From positions 1 to 31,558 of the forward strand of contig CAYSHK010000017.1 in the NCBI GenBank assembly GCA_964430935.1: 31,558 nt of DNA. Reading direction: 5' to 3'. Below, piece by piece: positions 7,687 to 15,923 of the stretch. Source of the stretch: Thermopetrobacter sp964430935 (GTDB lineage Bacteria > Pseudomonadota > Alphaproteobacteria > Rhizobiales > Aestuariivirgaceae). The notes beneath the pieces are model-generated. The model saw only the letters and a program-made list of their open reading frames with translations, made no database searches and was not told the origin of the DNA. Numbering within the stretch: position 1 is the stretch's first letter; every line of letters begins with the position of its first letter. Made by a program: the position numbers and the translations under genes.

Positions 7687-8462
7687 GGCATGCCCTCCGG
7701 ATCCGGGGCGCCGGGTCGGGTTCTTCCCGGAAGGCGTCCGGCGAGGAAGGCGAGCGTGCCTCCTGCGAGGCCCGCGACCAGCAGGTCCACGGAGGGCCAC
7801 ACGGCATGGACGGCAGGGCCGATGACGGCCCCCAGGACGATGGCGAGGCGGTCCTGCCTCAGTCTCGCGCCGTCCACCAGCGCGAGCAGGAAGAAGGCGG
7901 GCGTGAAGAAGACGAGGGTCGCGGCGAGCGGCGGCGGCATCAGGCCGGTGAGCGCGTAGCCGGCCGTGGTCGCGACGGTCATGCCCGCGACCAGCGTGCT
8001 TCCCAGCCCGATCAGCCAGGGCAGCCGTCCCGGACGGGGGATCGCGGAAAAGTGCATTTCGGACATGACCCAGACGGTTGCGGCGATGAAGTGCGCCGCC
8101 AGGTATTCGGGCCATCGCGGATTGCCGGGAACACGCGCCCGCGCCAGCACGAGCACCACCATGGGCAGCAGGCGCACCGCCGTCAGGGTCACCGCGAGCG
8201 CGGCCAGAAGCAGGGGCAGGCCGCGGGAGACGGCGTCCACGAGAACGACCTGTCCGGGCAGCGCCCAGATGGCGATGTCCTGCGAGATGCCGGAGAGCAG
8301 CGACAGGCCCTCCGAGTGCAGCAGCGCACCGAAGCCCATGAAGGAGAAGGCCATGACGAGTCCGGGCAGCGTGAAGGCTCGGAGCATGCCCTTCGCCAGC
8401 CACGTCCAGTCGTAGGGAACGGCCGTCGTGCCCTCCTCCCTTCCGGATTCCGGACCGTTCAT
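7683..8462 (-). CDS. azlC: AzlC-family branched-chain amino acid exporter subunit
   Basis: A 259-residue polytopic inner-membrane protein. After a hydrophilic N-terminus it has the conserved first segment FTLPGLVMAFSFMGFGALLH, followed by five to six more hydrophobic helices and the ALPGQVVLVDA stretch found in AzlC proteins. With AzlD it forms the LIV-E exporter. It starts inside the end of the epimerase gene (ATGA, 8459-8462) and ends inside the azlD start, so mce, azlC and azlD form one overlapping unit. The epimerase acts on an intermediate of isoleucine and valine breakdown, which suggests a shared branched-chain theme (inference). Confidence 0.82.
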   Translation of the reverse strand: MNGPESGREEGTTAVPYDWTWLAKGMLRAFTLPGLVMAFSFMGFGALLHSEGLSLLSGISQDIAIWALPGQVVLVDAVSRGLPLLLAALAVTLTAVRLLPMVVLVLARARVPGNPRWPEYLAAHFIAATVWVMSEMHFSAIPRPGRLPWLIGLGSTLVAGMTVATTAGYALTGLMPPPLAATLVFFTPAFFLLALVDGARLRQDRLAIVLGAVIGPAVHAVWPSVDLLVAGLAGGTLAFLAGRLPGRTRPGAPDPEGMP

Positions 8463-8863
8463 GCTTCCTCCAGCTCCACCAGCGTTCCGAACAGATCCTT
8501 CGGATGCAGGAACAGGACCGGTCTGCCATGGGCGCCGATCTTCGGTTCGCCGTCGCCGAGGATGCGCATGCCGGCGGCGACGAGCCGGTCGCGCGCCGCG
8601 CGGATGTCCTCCACCTCGTAGCAGACGTGATGGATGCCGCCCTGCGGGTTCTTCTCCAGGAACCGGGCGATGGGCGAATCCCCTCCCAGGGGCTCGAGAA
8701 GCTCCACACGGGTGTTCGGCAGATCCACGAAGACCACCGTCACGCCGTGTGCGGGAAGCGCGCGCGGCTCCGAGACCCTGGCTCCCAGGGTCTCGCGGTA
8801 GGTCTTCGCCGCGGTCTCGAGATCCGGAACGGCGATTGCGACATGGTTCAGTCTTCCGATCAT
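8459..8863 (-). CDS. mce: Methylmalonyl-CoA epimerase
   Basis: A 134-residue vicinal-oxygen-chelate protein that interconverts (S)- and (R)-methylmalonyl-CoA, so that propionyl-CoA carbon can reach succinyl-CoA through the B12-dependent mutase. Metal ligands typical of the family are in place: His in LNHVAIAVPD near residue 7, His in GGIHHVCYEV near 79, and Glu in LVELEEA at the C-terminus; the LHPKDLFGTLVELE stretch is diagnostic. Length is usual. GGAGAG stands about 6 bases before the ATG. It is followed with a four-base overlap by azlC, an unusual neighbour for this enzyme. recO lies 91 bases upstream on the same strand. Confidence 0.9.
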   Translation of the reverse strand: MIGRLNHVAIAVPDLETAAKTYRETLGARVSEPRALPAHGVTVVFVDLPNTRVELLEPLGGDSPIARFLEKNPQGGIHHVCYEVEDIRAARDRLVAAGMRILGDGEPKIGAHGRPVLFLHPKDLFGTLVELEEA

Positions 8864-8954
8864 GCTTCTCTCCGTCGGTCACGGCCATGCTCCGGGCAAG
8901 CGTGCCCTCTCGGCCGCAGGCATGCAACGGGACTTTTCTCCGATGCGCGGCGGA

Positions 8955-9674
8955 TCAGCCGTCGGCCAGCCGGTCGAGGATCCACCGCCGCTCCACCGGC
9001 ATGCGCCCCCCCGACGGTTCCACGAGCCGGCGCTCGATGAAATGGCCCGTGAGCTCCAGCGCGGCCCGCACGTCGCCGGACGGCGGCGTGGCGTCCCCCT
9101 CCCTCAGAAAGGGGGGCAGCGGGAGGAGCCTGTCCGCCCATGGCGCGCCGGCCTCGGCGGAGACGGCCCGTCCCGTCTTCGGCGAGACCCAGACGAGATT
9201 CTCCGTCGCGCCCGTGGCCGCGCAACGGGAGAGGTCCAGTCCGAATCCCAGATCCGAGAGCAGCTGCAGCTCGAACCGGGCCAGAAGGGCCGGCCAGATC
9301 TCCGCGTGCTCCAGATTGTCGAGGATCAGCAGCGCTCCGTCGTGCAGGGGGGGCTGGGCCTCCCGTTCGGGCAGCAGATGCAGATCGGCGACGAGGACGG
9401 CAAGACCGGCCAGGGCGAAGGAATCGCCGATGATCCGTCCCGCGTGCAGCCTGAGGGGCTCGACGGCGAAACCGCCGAGCTGCTCCTCCAGCCGCCCCCG
9501 CCAGGTCACCCGGAGCAGATTGCCGGGCTGGAGCACGGGGCGCAGACGCCTGCCCCTGCCCCCGCGCACCAGCGCGCGGCGGCGTCCATGTCGGCGGGTG
9601 AACACCTCGGCGATGACGGAGGTCTCGCCGTGGGGTCTGGCTCCCAGGAATATGGCATCGTCGGTCCACTGCAT
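8955..9674 (-). CDS. recO: DNA repair protein RecO
   Basis: A 239-residue recombination mediator that anneals SSB-coated single strands and, with RecR, loads RecA at gaps. The N-terminal OB fold is seen (DDAIFLGARPHGETSVIAEVFTRRHGR, then LQPGNLL), followed by the helical domain containing LLARFELQLLSDLGFGLDL and the alphaproteobacterial SPKTGRAVS motif. Only one cysteine lies in the region where some RecO proteins carry a zinc finger, so zinc binding is not expected. The ATG at 9674 gives the usual start (MQWTDDAIFLG). The gene is divergent from hspQ and leads the mce-azlCD group. It is not next to era or rnc, its common partners. Confidence 0.9.
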   Translation of the reverse strand: MQWTDDAIFLGARPHGETSVIAEVFTRRHGRRRALVRGGRGRRLRPVLQPGNLLRVTWRGRLEEQLGGFAVEPLRLHAGRIIGDSFALAGLAVLVADLHLLPEREAQPPLHDGALLILDNLEHAEIWPALLARFELQLLSDLGFGLDLSRCAATGATENLVWVSPKTGRAVSAEAGAPWADRLLPLPPFLREGDATPPSGDVRAALELTGHFIERRLVEPSGGRMPVERRWILDRLADG

Positions 9675-9844
9675 GGCTGGCGATCATGCACCCGCGTGCG
9701 GAATCTGTCACCTCCCGCCCTCCCGCCGGGACGCGCCGCGCCGCCATCGCTCGGGATTCTTGCGGGAATGTCACGAGGCGGCACTTGCAAAAGCGTTTCC
9801 GCAGGGCCAAACTGGTCGCGGTCGCAACAGTCAGAAAACGGGTC

Positions 9845-10177
9845 ATGCGCAAGGCGAAATTCAATATCGGCGACGTGGTCCGCCACAGGGTCTATCCTTT
9901 CCGCGGCGTAATCTTCGATGTCGATGCGGAGTTCAGCAACACCGAGGAATGGTGGCTCTCCATCCCCGAGGAAATCCGCCCCCGCAAGGATCAGCCCTTC
10001 TATCACCTCCTCGCCGAGAACCCCGAGGAAGGCGAATACATCGCCTATGTCTCGGAGCAGAATCTGGTTCCCGACACTTCGGGCGAGCCGGTGCGGCATT
10101 CCCAGGTGGAGGATTTCTTCACCGCCTTCGATCCGGAGCGCAACGCCTACGAGATGCCGGCCGAGGCCATCAACTGA
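9845..10177 (+). CDS. hspQ: Heat shock protein HspQ (hemimethylated-DNA-binding/YccV domain)
   Basis: A 110-residue protein of the HspQ/YccV family. In E. coli HspQ is a heat-induced protein that acts as a specificity factor for Lon protease and slows abnormal replication initiation in dnaA mutants. The core pattern is complete: FNIGDVVRHRVYPFRGVIFD, EFSNTEEWW, RPRKDQPFYHLLAE and YVSEQNLVPD. The ATG at 9845 gives the expected start (MRKAKFNIGDVV); the frame stays open upstream, but those residues are unlike the family. TTGCAA (9785) and CAAACT (9808) are a weak 17-base-spaced promoter candidate; no clear sigma-32 element was seen. A small GGCCGG/CCGGCC hairpin follows the stop at 10179-10192. 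Confidence 0.9.
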   Translation: MRKAKFNIGDVVRHRVYPFRGVIFDVDAEFSNTEEWWLSIPEEIRPRKDQPFYHLLAENPEEGEYIAYVSEQNLVPDTSGEPVRHSQVEDFFTAFDPERNAYEMPAEAIN

Positions 10178-10235
10178 AGGCCGGTTCCGGCCGGATCGCG
10201 AAGGCCGGCGCGAACCCTTCCATGCCGGTTGAAAG

Positions 10236-12341
10236 ATGCGCCCTTCCGATCTCGATCCCCTGTTCGCCTCCGTCTCCTCCCTGAAGGGCATAGGGCCCCG
10301 TCTGGAAAGGGCGCTGGCACGTCTCACGGGGCGGGAGGAACGGGAAGGCGCGCGCATCGTCGATCTCCTCCTGCATGTGCCGCACGGTCTCATCGACCGC
10401 ACGCGCATGCCGTTGATACGCGACCTTCCTTCCGACGGCATCGTGACCGTGCGGGCCACGGTGGCGCGGCACCTTCCGCCTCCCCCGCACAACCGCCGGA
10501 TCCCATGGCGCGTCGAGGTCTCCGACGGGACGGGCACTCTGACGCTCGTCTTCTTCCATGCCTGGCCGGACCACATACGCAAGCTGCTCCCGGAAGGGGA
10601 GGAGCGTTTCATCTCCGGACGCATCGAATGGTTCGGCGGGCGGCCGCAGATCGCCCATCCGGACCACGTCGTTCCGGCCGGGGATTTCGAGGCCCTGCCG
10701 AAACTGGAGCCGGTCTATCCTCTGACCGCCGGCATCTCCAACCGTCTGCTGGGCGGAGCGGTGCGGCAGGCGCTGGAGCGGCTGCCCGATCTGCCGGAAT
10801 GGCTGGATCCCGGATATCTCGAACGGCGGCGTTGGCCCGGTTTCGCCGAGGCGCTCCGCCGGCTGCATGCGCCGCGGACGCCGGAGGATCTGGATCCGGA
10901 TTCTTCCGTCCGGCAGAGACTGGCCTACGACGAACTTCTCTCCAACCAGCTGGCGCTCGCCCTCGTGCGGCGGCACATGCGCGCGGTCTCCGGTCGTCCG
11001 CTGGCCGCTCCGGGCCGATTGCGGGACAGGATCCTCGACGCCCTGCCCTTCTCCCTCACGGACAGCCAGACGCGGGCGGTGGAGGAGATCGTCGCGGACA
11101 TGGCCCGGCCGGAACGCATGCTGCGCCTGCTGCAGGGCGACGTGGGATCCGGAAAGACCGTCGTGGCGCTCCTCGCCATGGCCACGGCGGCGGAGACCGG
11201 GGCGCAGGCCGCCCTCATGGCGCCTTCCGACATCCTGGCGAGGCAGCATCATGCCACCATCGCGCCGCTCGCGGCCAGGGCGGGATTGAACACCGTCCTT
11301 CTGACGGGACGGGACAAGGGCAAGGCGCGCGAACGCATTCTCGCCGACATCGAAAGCGGGCGGGCGGATCTCGTGGTGGGCACCCACGCCCTGTTCCAGG
11401 AGAAAGTGGCCTTCCGCGATCTTGCTCTGGCCGTGGTGGACGAACAGCACCGCTTCGGCGTCCACCAGCGCCTCGCGCTGCAGGCCAAGGGACGGCACGT
11501 GGATCTTCTGGTCATGACGGCGACGCCCATTCCCCGGACGCTGGCGCTCACGCTCTACGGCGACATGGATGTCACGCGGCTGACCGGAAAACCGGCTGGG
11601 CGGCGGCCGGTTAAGACGTCGGTCATGCCAATGGAACGTCTCGACGAGGTGGTGGAACATCTCCGCGTCGCCGTCGAAAGGGGCGCGCGCGCCTACTGGA
11701 TCTGTCCGCTGGTGGAGGAGAGCGACCGGGCGGACATCGCCTCCGCCGAGGAGCGTTTCGCGGCATTGGCGCGGGCTCTGCCGGACCGGGTCGGACTCGT
11801 GCACGGCCGCATGAAGGGCGAGGCCCGCGACGCGGTCATGGCGGAATTCCGCGAGGGGCGGATCTCCGTTCTGGTGGCTACGACCGTCGTCGAGGTCGGG
11901 GTGGACGTTCCGGAGGCCACGATCATGATCATCGAGGACGCGCACCGATTCGGTCTCGCCCAGCTGCATCAGTTGCGCGGGCGCGTGGGACGCGGCGAAC
12001 GCCCTTCCGCCTGCCTGCTGCTGTACCGGGAACCGCTCACGGAAACGGCAAGGGAGCGCCTGCGCATCATGCGCGGGACGGAGGACGGCTTCGTCATCGC
12101 GGAGGCCGATCTGAGACTGCGCGGCGCGGGCGAGCTGCTGGGCGCGCGGCAGTCCGGAATGCCGCGGTTCCGCATGGCCGATCTCGCGCTGCACGGCGAA
12201 CTGCTGGCGACGGCGCGCGACGACGCGGAACTCGTCATGGCGAGGGACCCGGAACTGGCGACGCCGCGGGGCGAGGCTCTGCGGCGGCTGCTCTATCTCT
12301 TCGAACGCAACGAGGCCATCCGGCTGCTGGCGGCCGGATGA
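10236..12341 (+). CDS. recG: ATP-dependent DNA helicase RecG
   Basis: A 701-residue superfamily 2 helicase that remodels stalled forks and branched DNA. The N-terminal wedge domain with its OB fold covers roughly residues 1-250. The helicase core shows Walker A GDVGSGKT near 302-309, the DEQH box (VVDEQHRFG) near 400, motif III MTATPIPRT, and motifs V and VI (VATTVVEVGVDVPEA; QLRGRVGRG). The C-terminal TRG region is present, and length matches the family (about 690-700). The ATG at 10236 has only a weak GAAAG ahead of it but gives the usual N-terminus. hspQ is 58 bases upstream on the same strand and nhaA follows after 135 bases. Confidence 0.95.
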   Translation: MRPSDLDPLFASVSSLKGIGPRLERALARLTGREEREGARIVDLLLHVPHGLIDRTRMPLIRDLPSDGIVTVRATVARHLPPPPHNRRIPWRVEVSDGTGTLTLVFFHAWPDHIRKLLPEGEERFISGRIEWFGGRPQIAHPDHVVPAGDFEALPKLEPVYPLTAGISNRLLGGAVRQALERLPDLPEWLDPGYLERRRWPGFAEALRRLHAPRTPEDLDPDSSVRQRLAYDELLSNQLALALVRRHMRAVSGRPLAAPGRLRDRILDALPFSLTDSQTRAVEEIVADMARPERMLRLLQGDVGSGKTVVALLAMATAAETGAQAALMAPSDILARQHHATIAPLAARAGLNTVLLTGRDKGKARERILADIESGRADLVVGTHALFQEKVAFRDLALAVVDEQHRFGVHQRLALQAKGRHVDLLVMTATPIPRTLALTLYGDMDVTRLTGKPAGRRPVKTSVMPMERLDEVVEHLRVAVERGARAYWICPLVEESDRADIASAEERFAALARALPDRVGLVHGRMKGEARDAVMAEFREGRISVLVATTVVEVGVDVPEATIMIIEDAHRFGLAQLHQLRGRVGRGERPSACLLLYREPLTETARERLRIMRGTEDGFVIAEADLRLRGAGELLGARQSGMPRFRMADLALHGELLATARDDAELVMARDPELATPRGEALRRLLYLFERNEAIRLLAAG

Positions 12342-12362
12342 GGAAAAGCCCGTTTCCGGCCG
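12331..12362 (+). terminator. Possible stem-loop across the recG stop
   Basis: CGGCCGGA (12331-12338) and TCCGGCCG (12355-12362) are perfect 8-base inverted arms with a 16-base loop; the recG stop is in the loop. A short T-run (12374-12378) comes 12 bases later, too far for a classical intrinsic terminator. Confidence 0.22.
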
Positions 12363-12401
12363 AGGATTACCATGTTTTAATTGGCCAGCCGCCGGCGGGG
12401 C

Positions 12402-12429
12402 TTGTATCCGCCTGCCCTGCTCCCATACT
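12402..12429 (+). promoter_or_regulatory. Candidate promoter for nhaA
   Basis: TTGTAT (12402-12407) and CATACT (12424-12429) are 16 bases apart; reading TACTCG as -10 gives 18. The predicted start would leave a leader of about 40 bases before the TTG at 12477. The stretch is less GC-rich than the flanking genes. Confidence 0.25.
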
Positions 12430-12476
12430 CGGGTGAGAACACGGAAAACAACAACATCCTGTCGGGGGTTCCCGCC

Positions 12477-13652
12477 TTGCCTCTTGCCGCGATACGCAAC
12501 TACATCCACCACGAATCCTTCTCGGGGCTGCTGCTGTTCGCCGCCGCCGTGCTGGCCATGGTCATGGACAACTCGGCCCTTTCGTGGCTCTACGACGCGA
12601 TCCTGAACACGCCGGTGACGGTGCGCATAGGCGACCTGTCGCTCGACAAGCCCCTGCTGCTGTGGATCAACGACGGCCTCATGGCCATCTTCTTCCTGCT
12701 GGTGGGCCTCGAACTGAAGCGCGAGCTTCTCGAAGGACAGCTTTCCTCCCGCGACCAGATGGTTCTTCCCGGCATCGCCGCGCTCGGCGGCATCGTCGTT
12801 CCGGCGCTCATCTACGCCTCCATCAACGGCGGGGATCCGGAGCTCGCGCGGGGCTGGGCCATCCCGACCGCTACGGACATCGCCTTCGCCCTGGGCGTCA
12901 TGGCCCTGCTCGGACGGCATGCGCCGACATCCCTGAAACTCTTCCTGCTGGCGCTCGCCATCCTCGACGATCTGGGCGCCATCATCATCATCGCCGTGTT
13001 CTACACGGAGAATCTCTCGTTCGGCCCCATGGTCGCCGCCCTGGGCGCGATCGCCGGACTCGCGGCGCTGAACCTGTTCCGCGTCAGCCGTCTCGCGCCA
13101 TACATTCTCGTCGGCATCGTGCTCTGGGTCTCCGTGCTGAAATCCGGCGTGCACGCCACGCTGGCGGGCGTGGTGCTGGCCATGTTCATCCCGCTGCACA
13201 ACCGGGGCGGCACCGGGGCGGAGCGTCCCCTGCGCCATCTCGAACACGCCCTGCACCCCTACGTCGCCTACGGGATCATGCCCGTGTTCGCCTTCGCCAA
13301 CGCCGGCATCAGCTTCTCCGGAATGTCCTTCGGCACGCTGCTCGAACCCCTTCCGCTGGCCATCGCCCTGGGACTTTTCATCGGCAAGCAGACGGGCGTC
13401 TTCGCGGCCGTGTGGCTCGTCGTCCGCGCCGGGCTGGCGCGGAGACCGGAGGGGGCGAGCTGGATGCAGATCTACGGCGTCGCCCTGCTGACCGGAATCG
13501 GTTTCACCATGAGCCTGTTCATCGGAATGCTCTCCTTCGCCGATCCCGAACATGCCACGGGTGTCCGTCTGGGTGTGATAACGGGATCCCTGCTCTCCGC
13601 GATTGTGGGTTTCCTGACATTGCGGCTTGCCCCTTCGCGGGCGGACACGTAA
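12477..13652 (+). CDS. nhaA: Na+/H+ antiporter NhaA
   Basis: A 391-residue, twelve-helix inner-membrane antiporter that expels Na+ (or Li+) in exchange for about two protons, controlling pH and sodium. Ion-site residues match the E. coli protein: the TATDIAFALGV helix, the Asp pair in LAILDDLGAIIII, and the lysine in LGLFIGKQTG corresponding to K300. The TTG at 12477 is chosen because the product then begins (M)PLAAIRNYIHHESFSG, the family N-terminus, with GGGGG about 8 bases before it; a farther in-frame TTG at 12381 would add 32 unrelated residues. The CaCA exchanger starts 11 bases after the stop, so the two cation transporters are probably one transcript. Confidence 0.92.
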   Translation: MPLAAIRNYIHHESFSGLLLFAAAVLAMVMDNSALSWLYDAILNTPVTVRIGDLSLDKPLLLWINDGLMAIFFLLVGLELKRELLEGQLSSRDQMVLPGIAALGGIVVPALIYASINGGDPELARGWAIPTATDIAFALGVMALLGRHAPTSLKLFLLALAILDDLGAIIIIAVFYTENLSFGPMVAALGAIAGLAALNLFRVSRLAPYILVGIVLWVSVLKSGVHATLAGVVLAMFIPLHNRGGTGAERPLRHLEHALHPYVAYGIMPVFAFANAGISFSGMSFGTLLEPLPLAIALGLFIGKQTGVFAAVWLVVRAGLARRPEGASWMQIYGVALLTGIGFTMSLFIGMLSFADPEHATGVRLGVITGSLLSAIVGFLTLRLAPSRADT

Positions 13653-13663
13653 GTAAACCGCCC

Positions 13664-14629
13664 ATGATCATGATCCTGCAGATTCTGGCCGGTCTGGGGC
13701 TGCTGCTGGCCGGCGGCGAGGCCATGGTGCGCGGCGCCGTCGCGCTCGGCCGGTGGATGGGGCTCTCGCCCCTGGTCGTGGGCATTCTGATCATAGGCGT
13801 CGCCACCTCCATGCCCGAAATGGTGATTTCCGTCGAGGCGGTCCTTCTGGGGCATCCGGAAATCGCGATCGGCAACATCCTGGGAAGCAATTCCGCGAAC
13901 ATCATGCTCGTGCTGGCGCTGACGGCGCTCGTGCGGCCCATGCACCACCAGCCGCGGGCCCTGGTGCCCGACGGTCTGATCGTCGGCGGCGTGGCGCTGC
14001 TGTTCGTCGTGCTCGGCCTCACGGGCAGGGTTTCGCTGCCGGAGGGGCTCCTCATGCTCGGCGGTCTGGCGGCCTACATGGCCTGGGAGTTCACGCGGAC
14101 GCGGCGGGAGACGAAACTCGCCCGCGAGCTGGAGGAGGAACTGGAGGAGACCGCCGCGCATCCCGTTCTGGACCATCCGGCGATGGCTTTCGTGTTCGTG
14201 GTCGTGGGGCTCGCCACCCTCGTCTACGGAGGCGATCTGTTCCTGCGGGGGGCGACGGCCGTCGCGGATCTCTTCGGCGTGTCGAAGGGGGTGATCGGCC
14301 TCACGCTGGTGGCCCTGGGCACATCTGCTCCGGAGCTGGCCAGCTCCCTCGTGGCGGCGCGGCACGGCCATTCCGACGTCGCCTACGGCAACATCGTCGG
14401 CAGCAACATCATCAACGTTCTGGGCGTCGGCGGCGCCGCGGCGGTGGCGGGCGCCCTGCCCTTTCCGTCGGTGATGGCCGGCTTCGACGGACCTGTCATG
14501 CTGGCGGCGACGCTGCTGATGATCCTCTTCTTCCATTCCCGCGCCGGTCTGACACGCATGCGGGGCCTTGTGCTCTTCGCCTCCTACCTTCTGTACGTCG
14601 GAGCGCGGGCCACCGTCATGCACGGCTGA
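13664..14629 (+). CDS. Calcium/sodium antiporter (CaCA family, YrbG-like)
   Basis: A 321-residue membrane protein with two inverted five-helix halves. Both alpha-repeats are plain: TSMPEMVISVEAV followed by AIGNILGSNSANI in the first half, and ALGTSAPELASSLVAA followed by AYGNIVGSNIINV in the second; the acidic residues in these repeats bind the cation. A charged cytoplasmic loop (RTRRETKLARELEEELEET) near residues 145-165 separates the halves. It likely exchanges Ca2+ for Na+ or H+. Two in-frame ATG codons (13664 and 13670) are possible. It lies directly downstream of nhaA, pointing to a sodium-linked transport unit, and ends at a bidirectional terminator candidate. Confidence 0.88.
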   Translation: MIMILQILAGLGLLLAGGEAMVRGAVALGRWMGLSPLVVGILIIGVATSMPEMVISVEAVLLGHPEIAIGNILGSNSANIMLVLALTALVRPMHHQPRALVPDGLIVGGVALLFVVLGLTGRVSLPEGLLMLGGLAAYMAWEFTRTRRETKLARELEEELEETAAHPVLDHPAMAFVFVVVGLATLVYGGDLFLRGATAVADLFGVSKGVIGLTLVALGTSAPELASSLVAARHGHSDVAYGNIVGSNIINVLGVGGAAAVAGALPFPSVMAGFDGPVMLAATLLMILFFHSRAGLTRMRGLVLFASYLLYVGARATVMHG

Positions 14630-14647
14630 AATCCGGCGCCGCACGAC

Positions 14648-14698
14648 GAAAAGGGGCCGCGCCCGCGACGATACGCGACCGGCGGCCCCATCCTTTTC
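14648..14698. terminator. Candidate bidirectional terminator between convergent genes
   Basis: GGGGCCGC (14653-14660) pairs perfectly with GCGGCCCC (14682-14689). Outside it, GAAAAGG (14648-14654) can pair with CCTTTTC (14692-14698) with a small bulge, giving A-rich and T-rich edges on both strands. It sits between the convergent CaCA exchanger (+, stop 14629) and the exported protein (-, stop 14714). Confidence 0.45.
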
Positions 14699-14713
14699 CG
14701 GCGGATCCGTGCC

Positions 14714-15577
14714 CTAGCGGCGCACGATGCGCATTCCGCATCTTCCGCGTGCGCCGAGCGTCCTGGCGCGGGCCTTGGCACGGGCCGTCACCTTCGGCCC
14801 GGCGGAGCGCAGCAGCTCGTAATGCGCCCTGCGCACCTTCTCGTACATGCGCAAGAGAGCTTTCCGGTCGGTGGTCCCGCAGCGGAGCCGCCGGTAGTAT
14901 TCCGCCGTCATCGCCACGTAGCGCTCCTCGGAATTGCGGATCCGCGCGGTGCGCCGCGTGCCCCCGTCTCCCCTTCCGGAAATGATGGCGACGGGGCGTG
15001 GAGCGGCATGGTCCCCGGAGATTGTCACGACGGCATGGAAGTTCGCAGAGCGCTTCCCGCGCGCAAGTGCGACGCTCCGCTCCCTGACGGCATTGCGTGC
15101 GGGGCGGAGAACCACTTTGCGCTCCGGTGCCGTGGAGGCGGTCGTTCCGCGTATCACGCCCGACCGTCCGGCGGGCCGCCGCGAAGCGCTCCGTCGTGTG
15201 GAGGCGGATCCGCGGGCCTGCCGCATGGCCTCGCGGGCCGCGGCGAGCGCATCCCGCACCAGGGCCCTGCCCTCGCCGTCGCAGGCTGCGGCGCGTCCGG
15301 CACGCGAGCCGCGGTCCACGGCGCTTTCCGCGGCTTTGGCGCCCATGCGCTCGGCGGTGACGATCTCCGCGCGGGCCGCGTAGCCGGCGAGTTCCTCGTG
15401 CGCGGGCCCGTTCAGGAAGCCGCAGCGGGCGTCCAAGGTGCGGGCCTGCGCGAGGACGCTCAGGGCCTCGGCGGGTGCCATGGGGCGGCCACCGGCCTGT
15501 GCCGGAACGGAAAGCGCGTGCGTTGCGATGGCCCCCGCGAGAGCCGCGGGAAGCATGAGAGGAAGGTGGCGAAACAT
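14714..15577 (-). CDS. Basic exported protein of unknown function with four cysteines
   Basis: A 287-residue protein that I do not recognise. A signal peptide is clear: hydrophobic segment at about 5-22 with AQA-GG as the cleavage site near 27. The mature part is very rich in Arg and Ala. Four cysteines (C52, C99, C233, C280) lie two in the N-terminal part and two in the C-terminal part, so two disulfides are plausible for a periplasmic protein. The first half (about 35-122) looks helical; the middle (about 123-215) is Arg/Ser/Thr-rich and probably disordered; the end (about 215-287) is again helical and basic. GGGGGACAG stands before the ATG at 15577. Codon pattern fits its neighbours. The longer overlapping frame 14616-15590 on the same strand has no such features. 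Confidence 0.7.
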   Translation of the reverse strand: MFRHLPLMLPAALAGAIATHALSVPAQAGGRPMAPAEALSVLAQARTLDARCGFLNGPAHEELAGYAARAEIVTAERMGAKAAESAVDRGSRAGRAAACDGEGRALVRDALAAAREAMRQARGSASTRRSASRRPAGRSGVIRGTTASTAPERKVVLRPARNAVRERSVALARGKRSANFHAVVTISGDHAAPRPVAIISGRGDGGTRRTARIRNSEERYVAMTAEYYRRLRCGTTDRKALLRMYEKVRRAHYELLRSAGPKVTARAKARARTLGARGRCGMRIVRR

Positions 15578-15726
15578 GTCTGTCCCCCAATCCGGATGTC
15601 CTGACGTTGCCGGTGGCCAGTATCGCGATCGGGAATTTAAGGAATCCTCAAACGTCGGGAAAACCCGGAGGCATGGTTAACGGATCGCTGACGGATGCGC
15701 CGCGGGAGGGAAATGCGCGACGGCTC

Positions 15727-15754
15727 TTGCCTTGCGGCGGCAAATCGTTATCTA
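15727..15754 (+). promoter_or_regulatory. Candidate promoter for tRNA-Ser(UGA) and rimO
   Basis: TTGCCT (15727-15732) and TATCTA (15749-15754) are 16 bases apart in a locally less GC-rich stretch, 49 bases before the tRNA 5' end. No gene lies between 15578 and 15802 apart from this element, so it is the natural promoter for the tRNA and probably for rimO. Confidence 0.45.
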
Positions 15755-15802
15755 GAACGGCACGCCGTCCGCGCGCGGCTCCGTATCCTTGGATACCCTT
15801 CC

Positions 15803-15890
15803 GGAGGGGTGGCAGAGTGGTCGAATGCGGCGGTCTTGAAAACCGTTGAGGCGAAAGCCTCCGGGGGTTCGAATCCCTCCCCCTCCGCCA
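15803..15890 (+). tRNA. tRNA-Ser (anticodon UGA)
   Basis: An 88-nt class II tRNA. The acceptor stem pairs GGAGGGG (15803-15809) with CCCCTCC, followed by G73 and an encoded CCA ending at 15890. The anticodon arm is CGGTCTTGAAAACCG with anticodon TGA in the loop, a long variable arm follows (GAGGCGAAAGCCTC), and the T arm contains GGTTCGAATCC. It reads UCA and probably other UCN codons. rimO begins 33 bases after the CCA on the same strand. Confidence 0.97.
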
Positions 15891-15923
15891 ATCTTCGACC
15901 GCGGAACACGAAAGGGCCTCTGT

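Noticed and set aside
10170..13553. 1127-codon open frame on the minus strand
   Set aside because: It lies opposite recG, nhaA and hspQ, whose products are clearly recognisable. The translation is low-complexity (Gln, His, Arg, Glu), as expected for a shadow frame in GC-rich DNA.
14616..15590. Longer overlapping minus-strand frame at the exported-protein locus
   Set aside because: No signal peptide, and composition typical of an out-of-frame translation; the frame from 15577 has a signal peptide and ribosome binding site.
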